DNA of 64,000 bases from JAAXVQ01 sp964604705 (GCA_964604705.1 CAZSAP010000002.1:124001-188000), one strand, 5' to 3'; shown: positions 46,201-51,239, counted from the stretch's first letter. Notes: a model not told the origin generated them from the letters alone. Numbers and translations are program-made.

Positions 46201-48717
46201 CCAGCCTTCGCGCACCCAGGTGTCCACCACCCAACCCAAGGCGGTTTGCGCGGCCGCCAACCGACTCTCCGGAGTTTGCCCTGCTGCCAGCGGACTTTGG
46301 CTTGTGGCCAACACGGCTTGCGTGTACATGTGCAGAACCGCTTCGGCTTTCTGTTGCGGGGTCTCCCCCAAGGCAATGCGCAAGGTCGAGGTTCCCACGC
46401 TCCCGGAGACACTGGCCACCTCACGGGCGGTGTATTGATTAAGTACGGCCTGAGCCATGGCTTGTACCGCAGCATTGGAGTGCTGGGTCGCATCGGCCAA
46501 ACGCGTCAGCCATGGCTGCCAACGCGCCAAGGCCTGCGGATGCCCGGCGACGTGCAAGGTTATACGCGCCACATCGGTCGGTGTGAGCGCCTCTTGCTTC
46601 CAAAGCTCTTCGACGCGCGCTTCCCATTGGGCATCCCACGCCTCTCCCACCGTTCCGCGAAACCATCCGGGTGCGACCGTGGCCAAAAGCGCCTTGCGCG
46701 CGGTCCATTGTTGAAGCAGCCAGGGAACACCCACGATCGCCGCCAAACCCAACGCCAATCCCGGAAACCAACCCAAAGTCCCCACGGTTAGGCCGGTCAC
46801 CACCACGCCCAAGGCCAACCCTGTCAGCACCGCCACCGAAACAAACCCGGCTTGCGCACCCTGGGCCTCTCTCCGTGTGGATGTCCACGCGCGCATCGAC
46901 TCACCCATAAACCACGCACGCACACCGAGTCCGGCGCGTGCCAAGGATTGTTGCCAACGGGGCGTCGTTGCCGCCCGCAGAGAGGCTGCCATCCCCGGGG
47001 TAAATGCAACATGATACAAAGCCAAGCGCTCCGACCCTTGTTTGACGGTATAAAACGGCGCCACGGCGGCATTTTTCCATTCTCCGGCTACGGCCAAGAC
47101 CCGCGTGCTTCGCCCTTCGGCTTCGAGAATCAAAGGAACCGCTCCTGTATTCACCGCACCGGGCCAAGCTTCCCAATCCACCCGCACGGCATACGGTGAG
47201 CCTTGGTTCAGTTCCATCAAGATCGCGTCCATACGCGTCCGCAAATCGGCGGCCGTGAGACCCTCTTTCTGCAACAAGGCGATGGCCTGGCTTACGTACA
47301 ACGCACCAAACGCCTGCCAAAAATCCTGCTGTTCGGAACGTTGTTCCAGGACCGAGGACAACGCCAGCAAATGTTTCTCCGGAGGCATGAACAAGGAACG
47401 AAAGGGGCCGACCTCTCCCGAGAGTTGACGATAGTAATGGGCGTTGTCCTGCCAGGAACGAATGGTGGGACGGACGGTTACGCGTGAAACCTTGCGCGCA
47501 TCCAATTCCGCATCAATGCCCTGCGTGTGGTACCCGCCGGCCACCAGCACCGCCCGCGGAACCTTATAGGTATGCATGGCCTGGACTGTATTGGCCACCA
47601 AGGTGCGATTGCGCTGCTCGGCCAGCGTGTAAAACTCCATGGCCTCTTGCAAACGGGCATCCATGGCATAAAGCTTGGGCTCCACTTCGGCCGAAACACC
47701 CAAAGACGGGGCCACATCTTTGTAAAAATCCAGAAACGCTTTCAAGGAAAACCGCAACCCTTGCTCGCGGGCATAAGTTACATCGTCCGGAAACGCGGCA
47801 ATGTTCAACAGGCGTTCCATGCGATCTAGGTCTTCACGCCAGCGGTCAATGGCCGCTTGCTGCGCGGGGCGCGAATACAGTTTGGCCCGCACCGCTTGAC
47901 GCAAACGCCGGGTTTTAAGATCGACTTCATGCGCTTCCCAGTCGGCACGGGTCTCCAACTCCGCCAACTCCGGGTAGTCTGCCAACGACACCTGCAAACT
48001 TGACGCCCGCTTTTTCAAAAACGTCAGATAGGCCGAGAGACTTAGTTTTTGTTCCTGCAAAGCCTCAAACGTGTCATCCAACTCGGCCAGTTCTTCGGTA
48101 TTCACCGCGCCGATCAACTCTTCCAACAAATAACGCACCAATTGGAATTGGGTTTGCACCTTGCTGCCTAAAAATTTACGGACAATCGCCAAGGAGCGTT
48201 CGTACGCGTCTGCGTCTTCCACACCGTAAAGCACCACACTCTCATCCGAGACCAAGGCCGCGGCTTCGGTTCCCGAGAGCTGACCGTTTTGCATGAAATG
48301 TCGAAAGAGTTGTTTTTTCAAATCCGGATACGGCAAACGACGCAACCGGTTCGCATCAAGAAAGCCAACCGACCCTTCCACCGCCACCAAGCGAATCTGA
48401 TTTTGAGCCACAAACTGGGCAATCAACTGTTGGATATGATCTTGTGCTTCATAGTTGGTATGTAAATCTTCCACATGCACGACACTCAGTGCCGGGGTTT
48501 CGTCTTGGGGCGTGAACAGACTGATAATCCTGGCGAGATTTTTTTTGATTTCGAAATCAAGATAAGCGTTTTTATGCTCGCGTTTCAAATTGCGCCAATC
48601 AAACGCCCAAGTCATTCCCGGCAAAACAAAAACCACCGACAATAGCAGAGCAATGATTTTAAAAAAGACCCGACGAGTCTTCTCATGCAAACCAAAAAAA
48701 TGAGAAAAAATAAACAT
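25276..48717 (-). CDS. Giant multidomain exported/membrane protein (7,813 residues)
   Basis: A single uninterrupted frame of 23.4 kb; AAAGGAA lies 6 bases before the ATG. Approximate residue map: signal/anchor 14-38; ChaN/TraB-like domain 75-470 (HVEDLHTNYEAQ, VAVEGS, VLVAGGYHTQG); membrane hairpin 625-672; coiled region 1030-1085; histidine-kinase-type ATPase 1225-1365 (NLVVNAQKEL, VEDNGRGIP, GGRGIGLYMV); SAM-methyltransferase fold 1480-1620 (VVLNVGSGRNPL); six A modules with two membrane helices and HExxExxGxxH, motifs near 1827, 2459, 3398, 4038, 4695 and 5383; GNAT-like modules centred near 1994, 2629, 6127, 6484 and 6841; three methyltransferase-like B modules (NDIGLGGP near 2972, 3624, 4277); a duplicated unknown module 4740-5202; kinase-like folds 5433-5586 (HGDLHAQN) and 5686-5856; unrecognised C-terminus 6960-7813. 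Its function is unknown. Giant genes of this style are recalled from Omnitrophota. Confidence 0.95.
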   Translation of the reverse strand: MFIFSHFFGLHEKTRRVFFKIIALLLSVVFVLPGMTWAFDWRNLKREHKNAYLDFEIKKNLARIISLFTPQDETPALSVVHVEDLHTNYEAQDHIQQLIAQFVAQNQIRLVAVEGSVGFLDANRLRRLPYPDLKKQLFRHFMQNGQLSGTEAAALVSDESVVLYGVEDADAYERSLAIVRKFLGSKVQTQFQLVRYLLEELIGAVNTEELAELDDTFEALQEQKLSLSAYLTFLKKRASSLQVSLADYPELAELETRADWEAHEVDLKTRRLRQAVRAKLYSRPAQQAAIDRWREDLDRMERLLNIAAFPDDVTYAREQGLRFSLKAFLDFYKDVAPSLGVSAEVEPKLYAMDARLQEAMEFYTLAEQRNRTLVANTVQAMHTYKVPRAVLVAGGYHTQGIDAELDARKVSRVTVRPTIRSWQDNAHYYRQLSGEVGPFRSLFMPPEKHLLALSSVLEQRSEQQDFWQAFGALYVSQAIALLQKEGLTAADLRTRMDAILMELNQGSPYAVRVDWEAWPGAVNTGAVPLILEAEGRSTRVLAVAGEWKNAAVAPFYTVKQGSERLALYHVAFTPGMAASLRAATTPRWQQSLARAGLGVRAWFMGESMRAWTSTRREAQGAQAGFVSVAVLTGLALGVVVTGLTVGTLGWFPGLALGLAAIVGVPWLLQQWTARKALLATVAPGWFRGTVGEAWDAQWEARVEELWKQEALTPTDVARITLHVAGHPQALARWQPWLTRLADATQHSNAAVQAMAQAVLNQYTAREVASVSGSVGTSTLRIALGETPQQKAEAVLHMYTQAVLATSQSPLAAGQTPESRLAAAQTALGWVVDTWVREGWWTPNTQAGLDVAWQSTVRRLDEAMQQAFQADRRAGWGQALAALNFQTLHEIGSFRQGVSGWVATRRQERAQSTPARTTGSMVREQAWTTAQRTQWLGQVESLIRNPQATTKVWDAQWKKLDSTDIETRLQLLHALLKQQPLFGIRHRRDFNLDLVDLRKRAEELDHDVLNLSWYALGFVQVVARDFAKQVEGRTELEALAKTLRDRSGELMGQLKNIHELSEFLKHTEAEIAEARAKSTEGTVQLKALTVANIGLMLNTAAQKSEGVDALAQGVVQSPEQWHTFGQTLLLQRVLEIREQISTVLSLLDLAMQQNGRNGVKLNLTLARKAYLYTHLLKDAFDYPTFMENVDVRQTMDLKFVYALMQEEPELFSRGAALGDNDLEVSTEASFFDRTERVWGDYGQAVLSVVANLVVNAQKELDEKRARMGAAGDAFRGKIKVTFGPNRIRVEDNGRGIPEEALATLTERGITSRPEQGGRGIGLYMVQETVREFGGTLRISNRAGPETGAAFEVVFHTPSWSTFRISSPRLETIIKDMASDARVRAELLKAQSVWRLALSQARAWLRGNPWAFPVALLLGARVADALLNTQTFTSTTSTLMLGMMLPLSPKGETQDEAGTERPNASSALERIDVPLVEHPSDSYWREASQNLGMVLNALQVPQQSVVLNVGSGRNPLLAQGYRVINIDESPGLDVHARDGQEVYIKGFFGEDFSLELKRDAKLVQLPSVMVFFNMWTFMGLYGPLQFGDPLDRMHLNARLYLGRAWEMLPEGGRLIFLQHMPPESGGSDVYTSLESVPVVEALAQRNPNAQVTRIYRTLNGRSVLAGVAVEKTPASVPVNSTPLTRGGAMIFSSLGLAASLLGTVGLSLNLGHDLGLGSMVNGLSMLGAVGGLGMVLNYTPRLLYALNLLRPRTPALTVETLTAHVTPLLEDLERRGDLPMGYRRPSLQVLPEQSWVSMIARGLQIGYGQNGVVSLHRHFDALPAEAQRAILRHEVFEAFGEGHWRATWEEYKTLLGGKTQKMPAGFSKLAERVRAVPTEEWLGEELVRSLQQLHPTAGDVRTWPRLDFDDPNRIASAAFYAIQKGLPENQLVVARMLQYVPEEKALRVLIFVDTLKHLWKMIPTNFTYASEFMQTQATVGVWLYPETRLVNFAAVVLSPELRGRGTGLGNRFMQQIGRSLNRLWPGAPVVARAIHPVSAFGIEQWFAGKVDWQHPNESAAAKERAFRALGIIAPETYVGANLINLVQALKIAKEKAGASRQSDIDFLLTRIRNLAQEFLARPETLQAWLARTRGELNSYSDEKEWLKITDERSMVKRIFEVTVNQLYLQGRLGVEPQVREAVQPVVNDENSPGLEPEMLRAGDWQNAGTVMDAWQGLKTLVGTLPDGVPGLRLDALERATGYAVRQATQAPTEQNLTSLRAAWELGHLTPESVVRSWPEKVQQAVRAWESAVQGVVPELSGYVWDATQAGPTFSNRGGNLRVSPLRTLGVTLGALGVGAWLSFFLSPAAALTTVSIWGAVSGMALVGVMLPRMLYLLQLIRPRAPALEPSTAQSQVERVFASLEQRGLVPNGYVRPRIHVLPKQSWISSLLRGVVIGNGNKGVVSLHRNFLSLTPQVQSVVLRHEIFEALGYGHVRATWEELRLLVAPALGVRTREEQVATRLRALPLSQWIGEGLDQALRLKNVENGLDADPIPVISITQGYGVPSQMYRLMERGLEPGRLVAVRMVQRDSASSRIRFSIVVDTADRIGLHFSTVSGTLYGKAMQSAPVVLDLELTPGSGKNGEVHISGLGVGSAWRGQGRGLGAALIRQARESLQTLMPNAVVDADAVHPVSASVIAEQFNADLAWWTMPASWGRDWVQAFRVLGIPLTGVPTNPTMLELRDALQRFKYAQGVDGLRDIDVLLQRIRQLAEEMHAQPALLDAWLAAHRADLRSEADLTAWRAAAQDVRLFTQKLFEATLLNPRMEGSVSTPLVRERLQVPRLPGLQSAQELSQGIQGRAFSARLTPEEMAAPEEIEGLLNSPFSPDVTRAILSMEYHAAELGPKLSVWVPRLIDYMQRGTVHQDRVARQTLDVIKVYLSGELRTQVETEIAQRDTLNRLWLVTRAGRLANLHQFLYAHPGLRELLQRPGGVVINDIGLGGPEPVTTAELAQWVTLMNPENQVVGADILIPAFRSTDRQSQVFAYHNAQGEIIDVYSKNGNPLPSAAAKYYREQFAAALINFKEGRPTGPQVEVEAEPIGRFAQANGFSIRLASYGEGIKASLKVCFNVLYMNPGRETSILTRMAEDLEPGGYLINGLASPAGRDEAALTFALYRKGQDGVLRPQGMYFMDNGLQYYFPLKPEYQTIVNAENFAREEVQYQNNRVILDPLILSRYGMTLDDVVITPLAQVSKNTVRKERSKLSKARNGANRMDRELRVAPLRILGMALAALGVGGVLSLTLAPVAALTTLSLWGAFSGLALVGTYAPRLWYLLQIIQPRAPALTSATVNQQLAELIADLERRGGLPENYRRPQLDVLPTQSFVSSLWQGLLLGDGRDGLVRVHANFLSLSPAVQRAILLHEMYEAHTRGHARATLRELRSLFTSAAQALWRSIHPQAISAWWSLPFAIFAFEWTTLQSQSSDALSSLPTISDNNQTPVRDTELAAGAQGLVAEIAAQRANTVDIDALGDLLLSQDPQDNVRGMVSLEAHWTELDEYTQKQGLSFLISENDNADPYLARAAWQALKGIKPYLQDRELYRAEETLRRYQANNQLVLMTHPGRLNSAYRFLLQHPIVGALLRRPGGAVVNDIGLGGPDPVTTAELTRMITEANPENRVVGADILVPAFRVSEPATGTFTYLNAQGEIIGVYKQDGQPLGLSGYESLVLNAYRAFKAGQTAEGFEVLANPLQTYAQQHGFTVQESSYGRGIKADIKIVFNVLYMNAGKETEIITRMGEDLPVGGIVVSGLAFVMQGKPYTSFVIYQKQGDGSMRALSVNKIYDTTVSVFPLKPGHQSIAEAERANQVLRINYDGRPNYNLELLEPFGLFPDDIEVAQLSPVAAPASDSLVRLRVSADRTPVGNLRVSPLRSFGSLLMGLGAGAVFSLWASPDAVLTFSASWGLGWLALALPRWLYVRALSRPSAPTLVPATAQTQVASVFEHLEREGGLPSGYVRPRVDVLPQRYTRLGWVRGLLVGQGVNGVVRLHRSFLSLSPSAQRAVLRHEIFEAFGQGHLRATWAEAVSYLRAAWRGLGHTWDAILRALVSIPFRFIEREGLIPVVLLSVYAWLTGQTYQAEEDVYQDIPAVQADRQVNYQEAELQPGLRGEVAQIPVRELRAVPLEGIPFKLYSKSVADNVQAMVSIELRAAEMSPEQLAQSARDLMRLNTYKSTRIGRTAWQTLNAIKDRLTPELKAQAEANLAANQKNSRLILTTSPQRLTAVHAFMLMHSGIRDLLKRKGGVVINDIGLGGPMPYTTAELTTMMKQVNPENTVVGADILLPAFRTWDGKTGLFAYHNAQGEIIGIYGKDGRPLSAEDEAPYRARFEQQWQKHQSGQALEADMEVTADPIQTFAREKGFEVKLASYGNGIRAGIKLCFNVLYMNPGRETEIITRMGEDLEPGGYLLNGIAATAEQAPFTVFSLYQKQLDGTLLPLSVHMIMEGLTYEFPMKPGYQSIERVESLAMEEYHMYSGQLLLEERQLSKYGLSLQDVKVSRAIRNNRGFFTGGWVTTTLGKEQALRVSPWRALGATGVAVGLGAVLGMVVSPSAAVTTVSLWGAFSGLGLILNFVPRLYYALRLLRPRAPALQNHTVNQQLLGLLEDIERRGGLPENYERPELQVLPKASVGTLLGRGLLIGQGRLGVVSLHANFLSLPLAVQRAVLVHEIYEALGKGHVRASWQELLSYINPSRSVRNPVQAPASPERLQNNPWMNVFYQRTGPEFAAKERGSVEQFLRPDHPLKVEVFRAIDALTEAEILRRAERYLAQDGSVSNELVMGKDAKRTLDGTPLSLRTLFISPTTGRTDLRQVLFTNLGMGFVGMLNILLKTPRAARTRELIAAHYVLLRALEILSRNTQVPLVQAADVDEMAAYLTTPVVQQYVLEPVLRNWLGLSELMLPADTPAKREGLKNVLALVERLKTSGPLWQQELAKPENQALLQRVQAGEQLVVRREALLDNPWLRVFYIRGNKDASWDRKNIERLLALDHPLKAELFAEVDRWSEAEVLERVTQWLNAESGMDQYGFKQHAFSPRLQRVLGVRELFLHPTSGELDLRQVLFTGMSYGYEDNLSIAMGTPLEATARNVLLSHYALLRAVDILSRDTRTPLVQTSDIAELTAYLQEPRIMQHGLGSLGVDLANVAALFTPADTPSKRESLRNLLTVFDQLAQRSEVWRAALSQGELHTTIQALRAQKHRLWGKPNRNGALRWSGVSALGTAIVGVGVGLGLAQGLSPEAALTGVSVWSAVGGLAWILNYVPRAYYAFRLLTGKAPLLSAETADGLVRGIITEVEREGGLPAGYVRPVVEVLPAQGWVSQLWKGLVLGQGTRRADGTPVVRLHARFLSLPFAVRVAVLRHELFESQGQGHLRASWEEFRTYFLAKRLHEGLPQVQRSELQNIDTFRENNDKALAEVTYQGERYILSERVADVGAMRFDPLTPERIVELVNYYAVLDSVRYAGERVAPQAVAVVREGGQIVGYLMEKIPGATLAELVDDGVLTREQIQDALRQVQEQLTLLHGLGYGHGDLHAQNILVELSHGRLRARLFDYQPGWGASVEKYDLERWAEMNSEIWVGFQNRKDANSQARLLAQADAIDDAIAGRDVEAAQGEARAAAFERETAVRPSTRTSLPHLILRYQTEPGVLPKDVTRIREAQDRGSLLNEAVFAILGTERNRLVQIGPDVKLKLLGRGAFKSAYRAEILVRFENGESRWLAVAVKVPRSVLGTLISFEGRNWARLQGHPNVVSFVRQWQGVLAEAFVDALPSTEAAAQPRRVAATYLSLLAHLWNRQGEHWFFYDPKAENIMFPKNTAEAPKVVDLDGVAPTPVKFSPFTVLTYLTAYHGASALWLTRVLNGLAAPIMLFTSAFFAYFAKPQRAVFDAFLDAFGVENGRRYLEGAQRGWVHALASRSALARALDEYLSTGIRTYQTAAAPATTASASQTATRPTLESLTAQLNTLSLREWVGPEAERALQAMNQDARSVDQWPVLEVTPYQDITQVVEHARAQGVQNNQLVALKVVYPEFKRQGVRVMLLIDRLDHFDLGGARAQTRVGELLEFGQMPQRAWSLDDASVLERAQFVVSVDLKPNLGSAGEVHLDACSLSRAYQKKGLGREMRLRIRDILSSVLPGAAVRGYAIHPASVTTILQSFGADIDWEHPDMEASLEPMTQALVALEILPAKSAPASVDQLATAVLNARQQDGMASFNDAVYVMYKLQEMSARFQENRAYYSQWARTHKLTDNDLPRELAASRADLHEWNVFMYKKLFGGMLLAGRVPVVGEDSEAGLLGPVVEWLHPAAVSKASAPVSQRLEQTASRLRALPLASWLREDLVQALMEKNHETQGVDEWPVLDVRLDQDLTQVFAQARARGIKPQQVIALRVVEMIPQQGAVRTALLVDSIEGFMARWKGLLGEALDTGERAHPWTIASTSALERAQVTVLMSIAPEKNQAGEVYLDVFALDGDLQQRGLGQALTEGIQSVLTQIVPGARLTALTVHPAATRILSRTFGGDIAWNDREAKETNLLLGPALTGLDLAAPNAFRRTVPDIHHAFEQAKEEAGAQAQKDIEFLFAKLSALARRLSADPAQYVLWALQHGVQRIYLPEALRRAGVDEREWITFLFRVLVHEVYVQGRVPFSATESKMLTQASNQQALAIAAQNTARTARLRSLEASLKALPLTEWLGADLMQALNQVHPASAVTALPVLEVTAKQDLTPVLEKARQSGLGKDQLVALRVVQSSRRLPTLQAILLVDTLEHFAALGERAQRARPKKLLEDDMGQAWWLDGLPLLNQAEVVLQLNLDLTKDLTGDVYLDSISLSPQLQGRGLGRGMLDKLRTILTEAMPGARFETFAVHPVIASTVVRDYSAELDWDDRRPAQEERAQLEKVWARLGLDIPEQVTTLAGVRQKVLAAKQQAGRTELRDAEYLLLRFEEMVAQMQGRPEVLRAWALKHNLDLSGLSPEQRQAQGDAKSLARALYDLAILTLHLRGRVPEKSGSDAARPVTPVRPMSDAPVVSERMSVQENQGRLELRTTDPTWLQAWEFFQTEAAAPVIQVLGEHLKQGGTLDFSRTPGNTLLLRQGQTWTLDGRLLTGQNVPGQPRLGPAPLVVWEALLGQPTWTFGGRAWSMSAVFDNLAERYGVDTLARSEAWVRLAAMPTAFERWQARVGISGVWDALTGRGGSVHASELAEWLRVNLLRPLSPVAVSHLAETTVPKGVVDAVRAQVQTHVRAFWSARQAVVLWSAMSPAQRAQGLTVYADQAELLAAIKTAVQTLAEQGEAQAQALLPKLNTSLLSEKTGAVAPTETGLVLVTQVQMQTPVTESLVWAKLVKQGRVYVFGRPSNEATDVFRAQHTLNWTAWQSAMSRLGSTAVGQESEWLQAGLAEVAIAEDQLSLAVENAVANQPLIQKSLRSSVLGARSSAEQQALLRDTAAQMFDETAYDGTQQVMVTAVGSELPVARRQAVEVSPWQTTAKTQSSTRLVEWAGGGTRLTLEPASRLTAKAPSLRHRLFLATVASIFMTRKVTLLQTAFGRSSEVRGNRLWAIVRHSQFAQVLRNVWGIINGRFTVRGEVDAQTAEATANSLKRNVIFNLLFGRSPWVQALRGETAALQQASERLGTIGLELAPDAYLKYQLDRQLLESGVGERERALVLRNLWENSSWTRNLVRLQALSREADRLSSVRQNLRLARLERRLLAALLSELQQPGADAVYQVAVVKALAVFTPEQQVRVRMAVPEGRTVVYSAFWIPDMVLRQPQLRNQLVTLFPVYDDAGVEVKPADPSVIRSLAGSA

Positions 48718-48775
48718 ATTTACTTCCTTTAATTTAAAAATTTTTCATATAAAAGAGGCAACGAGAGTGTAAAAA

Positions 48776-48804
48776 AGTATAGCATACCTAACAAAATATT
48801 TCAA
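48776..48804 (-). promoter_or_regulatory. Sigma70-type promoter of the giant gene
   Basis: Minus strand: TTGAAA (48804-48799), exactly 17 bases, then TATACT (48781-48776), in the AT-rich 98-bp gap between the cyclase stop and the giant gene start. The predicted leader is about 50 bases and contains the AAAGGAA ribosome-binding site. The giant gene can therefore be expressed independently of the cyclase operon. Confidence 0.65.
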
Positions 48805-48815
48805 ATTAGCGCAGG

Positions 48816-51239
48816 CTATTCTTCCGAGGAACCATACAGCTTATCAATGAGTGAATAAGGCAGGATAACTTCATAGAGATGGCAGGGCTTAGAAATCCCT
48901 TTTAAAGCAACGGTTTCCTGAATATCTCTCAAAATCAACCGTTTATTAAGCAGCGTATCATAATAGTACAAAAATTTTTCTTTTTCAAAATTTTTTTCTT
49001 TTTGTACGACTTCCTTGATGTGTACTTCTGACTTTAGCAGCTCAAACACATCATCGCTGATGACAATGCCACGATTAAAAAGTTTTTTCTCCCATGCGTA
49101 CGCATTGAACGGAAAGGGTTGCGGCAAGTGTTCTTCAATATATTTTTTTACGATGTCCGATGAACCCGAAAGCCGTGCGGCCTGTGTCAAGGCCGGGGAA
49201 ATGACGATCGGATATTTGGGACGTCCTTCTGCACCGACCATGGCCAAGAACAATTCGCCGCAGGTCAAGCCTACGCCCACATCCACGCGCGGCATGCAAA
49301 ATTCACTGGCAACCCGCAACAAAAGTTTCATCAACCCATCTTCGGCCAAAGTCTCAACCTGAGTGGAAATGATTTCTTTGAGCAAGATCGCGCCTTCTGA
49401 ACTCAAGGTCGCAGGTTTCCAATCCAACATGCGCTTTTCCAAAACCAGGGGTTTTTGCCAGGGGAGGTTGAGGGTTTTAAGTTCCGCATACAACGACTTG
49501 ATCTTCCGCCGTTGTTCTTCCGTCGATTGCGCACGCAATTGAGTAAACCGTCCGGCTAGGTTGTACGCAGCGCGAATGGCATCCATGGCCTTGGCATAGT
49601 GGGCCGCATATCCGTCCCCGGCAAAATAAATGCGCTCACCGCAACACGCCTGCGCTTCCGTATCCACCGCCGTGAGATACGGGGTTAAATACGAGGCCGT
49701 GTCTTTCGTCAGCTTCATGGTGGTTTCCGTAGAGTTGCGCAAGTCGGCGAACAAAAACGCACTCCGCTGGCGGCGCGTCTGCTCTCCGGGATAGATCTCA
49801 CCTACGCTTCGGCACAAAAACAGATTGCCCTCGGCGAACGCATTGTCCATATCCAGTTGCATACGGTTCCACACGGGCGTGCAAATCAAGCGGTCGTGCG
49901 CGTCCCCGCTTCCTTGGGTGTAGACCAGCTCTGTGCCCCGCCAAAGCTTGATGCCGAGCCAGCCCAACCCTTGGTGCCCGGTATGGGCATACGTGCTTCG
50001 CAGTTGCTGAAAGTCCCTAAAATCCGCCAGCCAGCGTTGCCAACGCGCCAACGCGCACTGCGCGGCCTGGGTGAGCTCTTCACGTGAGAGTCGCCCCCAC
50101 CACTGGCGATGCCCCCGCCGTAAAAAACGCAGGGCGTCCCGAACCACCCCGCGCGCTTCTCGCGCCCACTGCTTATTTTTCTTTTGCAAAGACTTGAACC
50201 ACCGCTGCCGCGGGGCGGAATGACGCAACAGTTCTTCCCAAAAACGATCCGCACCCAAGGCCGCCTGCAATCCGTTTTCCGCAGCCAGGCCCACGTGCTG
50301 GCGAAACCATTCGCGCAACTGCTCGCAGGTGGATTCCATCAGCCATTGCTCGCGGAACTCGCGTTCACGCCGTAAGGCACGTAGCAAGCGTCCGCGTTCC
50401 TGCTTGTGTTCCCAGAGCATGGACCACGCGGCGGGTTCGGCCAGGCTGGCTTCGGGGCGCAGGCATTCAAAGCATTGCCCGGTCTTAAAAAAATCCTCAA
50501 AAAAAGCACGCCAGACGGTGTGGTTTTTAAGCGCGAGCCGATACGGATTGAGCCCTTGGAGACACTGCTCGGGCGTAAGTTCATCCGGCGCCCCCACCCA
50601 AGCCAACGACCAGGGATTCAACAGGCGCAGCACCTCGGGGTCCGGATCGGGCGAACCCATGCGTTCCTTCCGCACGCGCGCCAATTCCGGATGGGACTCA
50701 GCCCGGGTTAAGGCCCAGGCGAAAATGCGTCCCAGCGTCACACGCAACCACCAGGCCAGATTGGGTTCCAGTGAAATGTTCTTTTCAAAATAGTCATGAA
50801 CGACATCCGCAATGCACGTCACCGTCGCGAGGCAAACCCAGTGGTTGAGCCGTGGTACTTTGGCTTCACGTTCCTGACGCAAGGCGTGTTGGTGCAACCC
50901 CTGAAACGCCGTGGCCAACGGTTCCACGTCCTGGGTAACCCACTGCTGGAAGGCATATGGAGAAAGACGCGGAGCATGGCACCAAAGATCAAAAAAACAA
51001 GTTGCCACCACAGGCTCTTTCCACACCAGGGGAGGTGCATTCGGGGTTGCTTCCAAGGTACGGCGGACCAACCCGCGGATGGCCATAAACACGCGCTCTT
51101 CAAAACAGATGCGCTCATGTTCAGCCGGAGGAAAGGCAGCTTGATGAAAATGATTTTGTCCGCCGTAATTGATTTCAGAAGGCTTGTGCTCAAACCCAAA
51201 AGCCTTGGGGGCTTCCGGGAGTGTCTGCTGGATACGCAT
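48816..51239 (-). CDS. Class III adenylate/guanylate cyclase with unknown helical N-terminus
   Basis: About 807 residues; ATG at 51239 follows GAGG, and a GTG two codons earlier is possible. Residues about 1-485 are Trp- and Arg-rich, probably all-helical, without membrane segments or a family I recognise. The C-terminal cyclase domain (about 488-720) has both metal-binding aspartates, SAFLFADLRNSTETTMKL and ERIYFAGDGYAAHY, and continues with RVDVGVGLTCGELFLAMVGA and PALTQAARLSGSSDIVK. It should make cAMP or cGMP, or be a degenerate regulator; base specificity is not readable. It lies 33 bases after the TPR lipoprotein gene and directly upstream of the giant gene. Confidence 0.85.
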   Translation of the reverse strand: MRIQQTLPEAPKAFGFEHKPSEINYGGQNHFHQAAFPPAEHERICFEERVFMAIRGLVRRTLEATPNAPPLVWKEPVVATCFFDLWCHAPRLSPYAFQQWVTQDVEPLATAFQGLHQHALRQEREAKVPRLNHWVCLATVTCIADVVHDYFEKNISLEPNLAWWLRVTLGRIFAWALTRAESHPELARVRKERMGSPDPDPEVLRLLNPWSLAWVGAPDELTPEQCLQGLNPYRLALKNHTVWRAFFEDFFKTGQCFECLRPEASLAEPAAWSMLWEHKQERGRLLRALRREREFREQWLMESTCEQLREWFRQHVGLAAENGLQAALGADRFWEELLRHSAPRQRWFKSLQKKNKQWAREARGVVRDALRFLRRGHRQWWGRLSREELTQAAQCALARWQRWLADFRDFQQLRSTYAHTGHQGLGWLGIKLWRGTELVYTQGSGDAHDRLICTPVWNRMQLDMDNAFAEGNLFLCRSVGEIYPGEQTRRQRSAFLFADLRNSTETTMKLTKDTASYLTPYLTAVDTEAQACCGERIYFAGDGYAAHYAKAMDAIRAAYNLAGRFTQLRAQSTEEQRRKIKSLYAELKTLNLPWQKPLVLEKRMLDWKPATLSSEGAILLKEIISTQVETLAEDGLMKLLLRVASEFCMPRVDVGVGLTCGELFLAMVGAEGRPKYPIVISPALTQAARLSGSSDIVKKYIEEHLPQPFPFNAYAWEKKLFNRGIVISDDVFELLKSEVHIKEVVQKEKNFEKEKFLYYYDTLLNKRLILRDIQETVALKGISKPCHLYEVILPYSLIDKLYGSSEE

